Source: Verrucomicrobiota bacterium (GTDB lineage Bacteria; Verrucomicrobiota; Verrucomicrobiia; Limisphaerales; PALSA-1396). From it: DNA of 61,081 bases. The translations under genes and the position numbers were made by a program. Below the pieces are notes generated by a model. The model made no database searches. It had not been told where the DNA came from and was given only the letters and a program-made list of their open reading frames with translations. Below, piece by piece: positions 57,917 to 61,081 of the stretch; positions within the stretch are counted from its first letter, which is position 1; each line of letters begins with the position of its first letter. Where the stretch lies: assembly GCA_016200005.1 (NCBI GenBank), contig JACQFP010000006.1:1-61081 (forward strand). Direction: 5' to 3'.

Positions 57917-60900
57917 TGTCTTTTCGCTTTGCAGATAACCGAACAGGTCGCGCAGTTCCTGCGGCTTGAGTGTTTTCAACAGATTTTCGGGCATCAGGGA
58001 GACGGCCGATTCTTGAAGACTCTTGATTTTGTCCCGGTTGATCGTCGCCCGTTCGTTGTTGGCCATCAGGATCGTCACGCTGCTCGGCGACTGTTCGCCA
58101 ATCAGTCCGGAGAAGAATCGCCCGTCGGTAGTCTCGACGTTGTAGCTCAAAAACTCTTTTCGGATGACCGCGCTGGGATCAACGATGCTGGCCAGCAGAA
58201 AACTCTGGTCCTTGCGATTGGCGTGCGTCAGGTCCGGGCCAATCTGTCCGCCTTCATCAAAGAGCCGATGACAAACGGCGCAGGTGTTCTTGAACACTTC
58301 GCGTCCTTTGATTGGATCGCCACTGCCGGCCCGCAGGTCATTATTTAGCCGCCGCATCTCCGCGAGTTTTTCTTCGGGTGTGCCGCTGCTGATGTTCCCC
58401 CAAAGTTTGCGCACCAGATCGTCCAATTGCCTGTCTTGATACAGCGAAATCTCCCGCAACTGCTCCACCGGCACCTCGCTCGCCGGACATTTGCCGCCAT
58501 CCACTTCCTGAAGAAACGCCCTCGCCCAATCTTTGCGGCTCAAAAGTACTTCACGCGTCCGCGAGCGAAGCCGGCCATTCATCGCGGGGTATTGGCGCAA
58601 CAGTTCAACCGAAATGTCTGACTGATCAAAACTTTGCAACGCCGCCAACGCCGCCAGCCTAACGCCTTCCGGTTCACTGCCCGCCACCAACTTCAAGAGC
58701 GCGGGAACGCAATCGGGCCGGCCCAATTCTCCCAGCAATTGAAGCGAGGCGGTGCGCGCCTCGACGGCGGCGTGCTTATCCACCGCCAGATTCAACGCGC
58801 GGGTCAAGGCGGATGGTTTCCCGAAGCTCGCCATTAACCGGATCAAAGTCAGGTCTGTAGTGTCGTCGCTCCACAAGGCGCTGAGTTGTTTCTCCAGCGA
58901 TGCCGGAATTTTCTCAACACTTGAAGTCTTCGCGACCGGTTTGAGTTCGACCACGGCTTGGTTTTCGAAGAGGCCGCCTTGGTTGGGGCCGGTATCTCCG
59001 CTGGGCCGGTCGCGCAAACCCTGCTCCAGCGCGGCGAGCATCCGGCTGCGGTCTTTCGCCTCAGGAGCGGATTCCAGCAACTGCGCGCAAGCTGAATAAC
59101 CCAGCTCCGTCCCTTCCGCCGCGTAACGTCGCATCAGCCGCTCCAGTATGACGTCGCGGATAATTGGCGTTTGCCAGGCTGAAGCTGTGCCAAATAATCT
59201 GAGAACCTGTTCGCGGTCCGCCATCGCATGGCGTTCCACCGCCCACCAAAGCAGGAGTGGGATGTAGGCATCCTGTGCGTCGAGGTTGCGCACTGCGAGT
59301 TGCTGCACGATGGGCAGGGCGACCTTCGCGGGCAATCGCTTGGCGGTGGCCGCGAGCTGGCTGCGCAGGTGGACGTCAGCGTCAGTCGCGGCGAGTTTGA
59401 TCAACTGCAGTTCCATTTCCGGGACCGTCTTTCCTTCATCACCCAACCACCGGACCATCCATTCCCGCACATGGGCGTTGGGATGACTCAGCAGTCTTGT
59501 CACCAGGTTTTTGTTGACCCCGCCGCTGACGTAGAGTGCCCACAATGCTTCCAGCGTCAGATGTTCATCCTTGTTTTCAAAAACCATTTTCCGCAGCGCA
59601 GGAATCATCGTTCGATCGCGCCGGTCGGCGAGAATTCTTCGCGCCTTGCGAACGTACCAATCATTCTTGCTGCTCAACAGCGCGATCAGCTCTCTGCTGG
59701 TAAGTCTGGTGAGGTCGGGCACCGAAACCGGCTTCGTTCCTTTGGCTTCGATTTTGTAGATGCGCCCGTTGCTGCGATCCCAATCAGCGTCGGGATCAGG
59801 GTGAGCGGTGCGTTTGTCAAACCAATCGGCGACATACACCGCGCCATCCGGCCCCATGGTCACGTCGCTCGACGCAAACCAGTTGTCGTTGGCCACCAGC
59901 AACTCGCCGCCGTGGCTCGACTTGAACGTCGATCCCCACGGTTCCATGTTGTGCCATTGAACGCCATGACCGAGCAGATCGCCGACGATGTACTTGCCAC
60001 GGAATTTCTCCGGGAACGAATCGCCTTGATAAATGATTCCGCCCACCGTGACATGGCCGCCCGTAAAATTGGCATGCGGCACATGGTCAAAATATCCGAA
60101 GGCAAACGGGTTGTGCAGCGCGCCGTGCTTGCCGAAGCTTTTCCAGTAGTACGCGCCTTGGACGCCGTGAAACATCCGGTAGCCACCGAAGTTCGTGCTG
60201 TAAATCAGATTGCCATCTTCGTCGAAGTCCAATCCCCAGGAGTTGCCGCCGCCCTCGCAAAATAATTCGAAGGTATGAGTGATGGGATGATAGCGCCAGA
60301 CACCTTGTTGGAACTCAATGCCGCGAATCTTCGCGGTAACGGTGCTGCCCTGGCAACCGTAGAGCCAGCCGTCCGGACCCCACGTCAGCGAGTTGGCGAC
60401 GGAGTGTGCGTCCTGCATCCCAAAACCTGTGAGCAGAACCTCCGGATCGGAGTCCGGCACGTCATCGCCATTTCGGTCGGGATAAAAAAGCAGATAGGGA
60501 ACTTGCAGAACAAACACGCCGCCGTGACCGAATGCAATTCCCGTGGTAAGATTCAATCCGCTCACGAAGTCTTTCGCTTTTCGCGCGTGACCGTCGGCAC
60601 CGAAGTCTTCCAAAATCGTGATGCGGTCGGCACCTTTTGGACCGCGCGGCGGCGGCTCCGGGACTTTGTCATAGACCGTCCGTGACCAGCGATCCACCTT
60701 CGCGCGTTGCAATCCCGCCGGGTTCGGATACTGAAGATACTGAATGACCCAGAGCCGACCGCGGTCATCAAACTCGATCGCGACCGGCTGTGCGATCATC
60801 GGTTCGCTGGCCACCAGCTTCACTTGAAAACCATCCGGCACGGTCATGTGTTGGGCCGCTTCACCGGGCGCGTAACCTTGCGCCAGCCCTGCCGCACACC

Positions 60901-60976
60901 AAAAGAGAATGGCAATGGTCGCCAACAGAAATGGTATTCCAGTGAAACCGCAGGATACAGCGCACTTGCGGAACAC
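57902..60976 (-). CDS. PVC-type membrane-bound dehydrogenase with HEAT repeats and cytochrome c domain
   Basis: The 1,024-residue protein has an N-terminal export signal (GIPFLLATIAILFWCAAGLA). The first 400 residues form a beta-propeller of the GSDH-like PVC dehydrogenase family (FQVKLVASEPMIAQPVAIEFDDRGRLWVIQYLQYPNP, NSLTWGPDGWLYGCQGS, SSDVTMGPDGAVYVADWFDKRTAH). Some 400 residues of HEAT-like helices follow. The last 130 residues are a haem domain with CAVCHRLFDEGGQIGPDL and a C-terminal IKSLQESAVSLMPENLLKTL segment. These large redox proteins are a hallmark of Planctomycetes and Verrucomicrobia and are thought to oxidise sugars or alcohols. Substrate is unknown. Confidence 0.95.
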   Translation of the reverse strand: MFRKCAVSCGFTGIPFLLATIAILFWCAAGLAQGYAPGEAAQHMTVPDGFQVKLVASEPMIAQPVAIEFDDRGRLWVIQYLQYPNPAGLQRAKVDRWSRTVYDKVPEPPPRGPKGADRITILEDFGADGHARKAKDFVSGLNLTTGIAFGHGGVFVLQVPYLLFYPDRNGDDVPDSDPEVLLTGFGMQDAHSVANSLTWGPDGWLYGCQGSTVTAKIRGIEFQQGVWRYHPITHTFELFCEGGGNSWGLDFDEDGNLIYSTNFGGYRMFHGVQGAYYWKSFGKHGALHNPFAFGYFDHVPHANFTGGHVTVGGIIYQGDSFPEKFRGKYIVGDLLGHGVQWHNMEPWGSTFKSSHGGELLVANDNWFASSDVTMGPDGAVYVADWFDKRTAHPDPDADWDRSNGRIYKIEAKGTKPVSVPDLTRLTSRELIALLSSKNDWYVRKARRILADRRDRTMIPALRKMVFENKDEHLTLEALWALYVSGGVNKNLVTRLLSHPNAHVREWMVRWLGDEGKTVPEMELQLIKLAATDADVHLRSQLAATAKRLPAKVALPIVQQLAVRNLDAQDAYIPLLLWWAVERHAMADREQVLRLFGTASAWQTPIIRDVILERLMRRYAAEGTELGYSACAQLLESAPEAKDRSRMLAALEQGLRDRPSGDTGPNQGGLFENQAVVELKPVAKTSSVEKIPASLEKQLSALWSDDTTDLTLIRLMASFGKPSALTRALNLAVDKHAAVEARTASLQLLGELGRPDCVPALLKLVAGSEPEGVRLAALAALQSFDQSDISVELLRQYPAMNGRLRSRTREVLLSRKDWARAFLQEVDGGKCPASEVPVEQLREISLYQDRQLDDLVRKLWGNISSGTPEEKLAEMRRLNNDLRAGSGDPIKGREVFKNTCAVCHRLFDEGGQIGPDLTHANRKDQSFLLASIVDPSAVIRKEFLSYNVETTDGRFFSGLIGEQSPSSVTILMANNERATINRDKIKSLQESAVSLMPENLLKTLKPQELRDLFGYLQSEKTSASK

Positions 60977-61034
60977 GGTTTTCCCTGCCCACGAACCGCG
61001 ATGCTTTCCAAGTCGCCGGATACGCGCGGAGCGT

Positions 61035-61062
61035 TTGGAGTGCGGCGACTTGTCGCCGCTTT
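61035..61062. repeat. palindromic GC-rich repeat, GTGCGGCGACTTGTCGCCGC type
   Basis: GCGGCGAC-TTGTCGCCGC forms a short near-perfect palindrome after TTTGGAGT. It lies upstream of the PVC dehydrogenase. The window ends 19 nt later, so whether a full element is present cannot be seen. Confidence 0.55.
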
Positions 61063-61081
61063 CGGAATGTGCCGACTCCAG

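Noticed and set aside
59228-60265. Plus-strand frame opposite the PVC dehydrogenase
   Set aside because: It is an antisense shadow in a GC-rich gene; the dehydrogenase motifs are on the minus strand.
1-61081. CRISPR array
   Set aside because: Repeats are palindromic and dispersed or in pairs, not regularly spaced direct repeats with unique spacers, and no Cas genes are present.

Overview
The window looks like chromosomal DNA from a GC-rich Verrucomicrobiota bacterium of the Pedosphaera/Limisphaera type. This is an inference from gene content: a PVC-type giant dehydrogenase/cytochrome c protein, several prepilin-like proteins with the H-X9-DG type of C-terminus, sulfatases, a DUF6600 protein, neutral-ceramidase-like secreted proteins and a shortened Rho. 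No rRNA is present to confirm it.

Layout. 1-6.4 kb: secreted hydrolases, a nuclease, an acetyltransferase, and a HigBA-type toxin-antitoxin pair whose toxin is frameshifted, then a tRNA-Val(CAC). 6.9-14.5 kb: a cation-exchanger-like membrane protein, nadB, and a long leucine-rich-repeat gene cut by one in-frame TAG. 14.8-18.3 kb: panC, a monothiol glutaredoxin, glycerate kinase overlapping an HTH/metallo-beta-lactamase fusion. 18.4-20.9 kb: a cobalamin riboswitch in front of a secreted LamG-like protein that is translationally coupled to a prepilin-like protein. 21.9-25.5 kb: a tightly overlapping folP-cdaA-ybbR-glmM operon linking folate, c-di-AMP and cell-wall precursor synthesis. 25.6-44.3 kb: a PIG-L deacetylase, a double sulfatase, rlpA, mpl, gatB, an aminotransferase, an M23 peptidase and a 32-residue basic protein. 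44.3-45.4 kb: a cluster of DnaA-box-like sites, then an ORF-free stretch of about 880 nt packed with hairpins and closed by a strong intrinsic terminator; I read it as a large structured RNA that I cannot assign to a known class. 45.6-61 kb: cysK, rho, a kinase-TPR protein, a Calx-beta/esterase protein, two small toxin-like cassettes, an ECF-type sigma factor, a WYL regulator and the PVC dehydrogenase.

The most pervasive feature is a set of at least eight families of short palindromic repeats, 60-150 bp. They lie between genes, but several copies also lie in frame inside genes: folP, gatB, the sigma factor, the Ser/Thr kinase, a prepilin and the HTH-MBL protein. There they appear to add 15-35 residues without breaking the reading frame, a situation resembling the Rickettsia palindromic elements. 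No transposase, prophage or CRISPR array was found.
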